A stretch of 64,000 nucleotides of DNA, taken from Heliocidaris tuberculata. Lineage: Eukaryota; Echinodermata; Echinoidea; Camarodonta; Echinometridae. A model generated the notes under the pieces. That model did not search any database. It saw only the letters and a program-made list of their open reading frames with translations, and had not been told where the DNA came from. Made by a program: the position numbers and the translations under genes. The first letter of the stretch is position 1, and every line of letters begins with the position of its first letter. Location of the stretch: the NCBI GenBank assembly GCA_025618425.1, contig CM046846.1, forward strand, positions 27,038,499-27,102,498, in the 5' to 3' direction. Of this stretch, positions 63,301-64,000 are shown one piece after another.

Positions 63301-64000
63301 GTAAAAAATAAGCTAAGGCCAAATGTGGAATTATATTTGTTAAATTTTGAAAAAGTAACGTTTCAAACAATACTTCTTTGGGTGTCAGCAAGCGCAGCCA
63401 AAGTCATGAAAGTTGAAATTAATTAGATGATCAAGATCTGCGATGGGATTGCGATTGACGGTTTGTTAACAGTTAAGCCATGCCAAATTGGTGAATAAAC
63501 TTGACAGCCATGACAGCTCGACTGCAGTTGTCCTTGCCACTTGCTGCGCAACTCGGCACCACCTATCACATTGACAATATCTACCTCCAATTTCACAGTG
63601 ATTAAAAACGGACAGAATTCTTGATCTAGGGTCGGCCTTTTTAGCTGAAAAAATATATATGAAAATTAATTAGATCTCTATTCCAATTTTCTTACCCCTC
63701 TTAACTGTTGACAATATTGTTTTTTAAATCTAGACAGTCTTATTTTTCAGATCTTTCAATTTTTACTCTACATGTACTTCTTTTCTACTTTTCTAGATCT
63801 ACTTTTTGTCCTGATATTCTGATTTGTATTTTTTTCTCCTTATAGAAATCTTATTTCCCCCTTTTTTCTTCTCTTTAGCTTCTGTTTCTCCTTTTCTCTC
63901 TCTCATTTCCTCTGCCCTTTTTCCCTGCTTTCCCCTTTTCAAATTCCTTTTTGTCTTTTGTTTTGATATTTTGTCTTTCTTCTCTACTTCTGTTTATTCT
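60358..64000. other. Terminal intergenic region, no gene recognised
   Basis: A CAGTTTCAGTTCAGTTTTATT segment at 61267-61290 resembles a retroposon end. A G run occurs at 62514-62527. GC-richer sequence at 63040-63290 has two overlapping short open frames but no recognisable family or splice context; it could be the edge of a gene lying to the right. The last 250 bp are pyrimidine-rich. A 147-codon frame at 60687-61130 is not supported as a gene. Confidence 0.4.

Noticed and set aside
63082..63304. Overlapping GC-richer open frames near the right edge as a gene
   Set aside because: No conserved motif or reliable splice sites; it may be the edge of a gene outside the window but cannot be supported.

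Overview
The window is animal nuclear DNA: AT-rich, with split genes, GT-AG introns, microsatellites and many small transposon relics. The gene content, together with GTCCG-rich tandem elements, suggests a marine deuterostome, most likely an echinoderm of the sea urchin type. That assignment is an inference and not a species identification.

Four protein genes could be assembled by joining exons across phase-consistent splice sites. (1) Minus strand, 4453 down to the left edge: the first seven exons (about 424 residues) of cytoplasmic dynein 2 heavy chain (DYNC2H1), the motor of retrograde intraflagellar transport. (2) Plus strand, 10148-16618: a complete six-exon DCN1-like neddylation co-factor of the DCUN1D4/5 group (248 aa). 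(3) Plus strand, 30019-49082: a complete 28-exon cohesin regulator PDS5 (1633 aa), with a HEAT-repeat body and a long basic tail carrying four AT-hook cores. (4) Minus strand, 56125-55264: a complete two-exon RNA polymerase subunit RPB10/RPABC5 (POLR2L, 67 aa). Genes 1 and 2 are head to head, as are human DYNC2H1 and DCUN1D5, so this is probably an ancient linked pair.

Layout: 1-4453 DYNC2H1 5' part; 4454-9195 intergenic, with a candidate bidirectional promoter near 5970-6090 and two large foldback transposons at 6521-7087 and 7171-8752; 10146-16618 DCUN1D5, whose introns hold a Helitron-like tandem element and a TTAA-flanked MITE; 16619-27940 gene-poor, with nested MITEs and about 1 kb of TTC/TTA microsatellite; 27945-28082 candidate PDS5 promoter and non-coding exon; 30019-49082 PDS5; 49083-55263 intergenic with TTAA- and TA-flanked elements; 55264-56125 POLR2L; 56126-64000 intergenic, rich in minisatellites, poly-G/poly-C runs and a mariner-like foldback element.

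I found no new multi-gene system. The most informative material is the transposon stratigraphy: foldback elements with clean target duplications, elements inserted in elements, and one case where a paralogous empty site shows the target duplication directly. The four genes belong to separate housekeeping or ciliary processes and are not a functional cluster.
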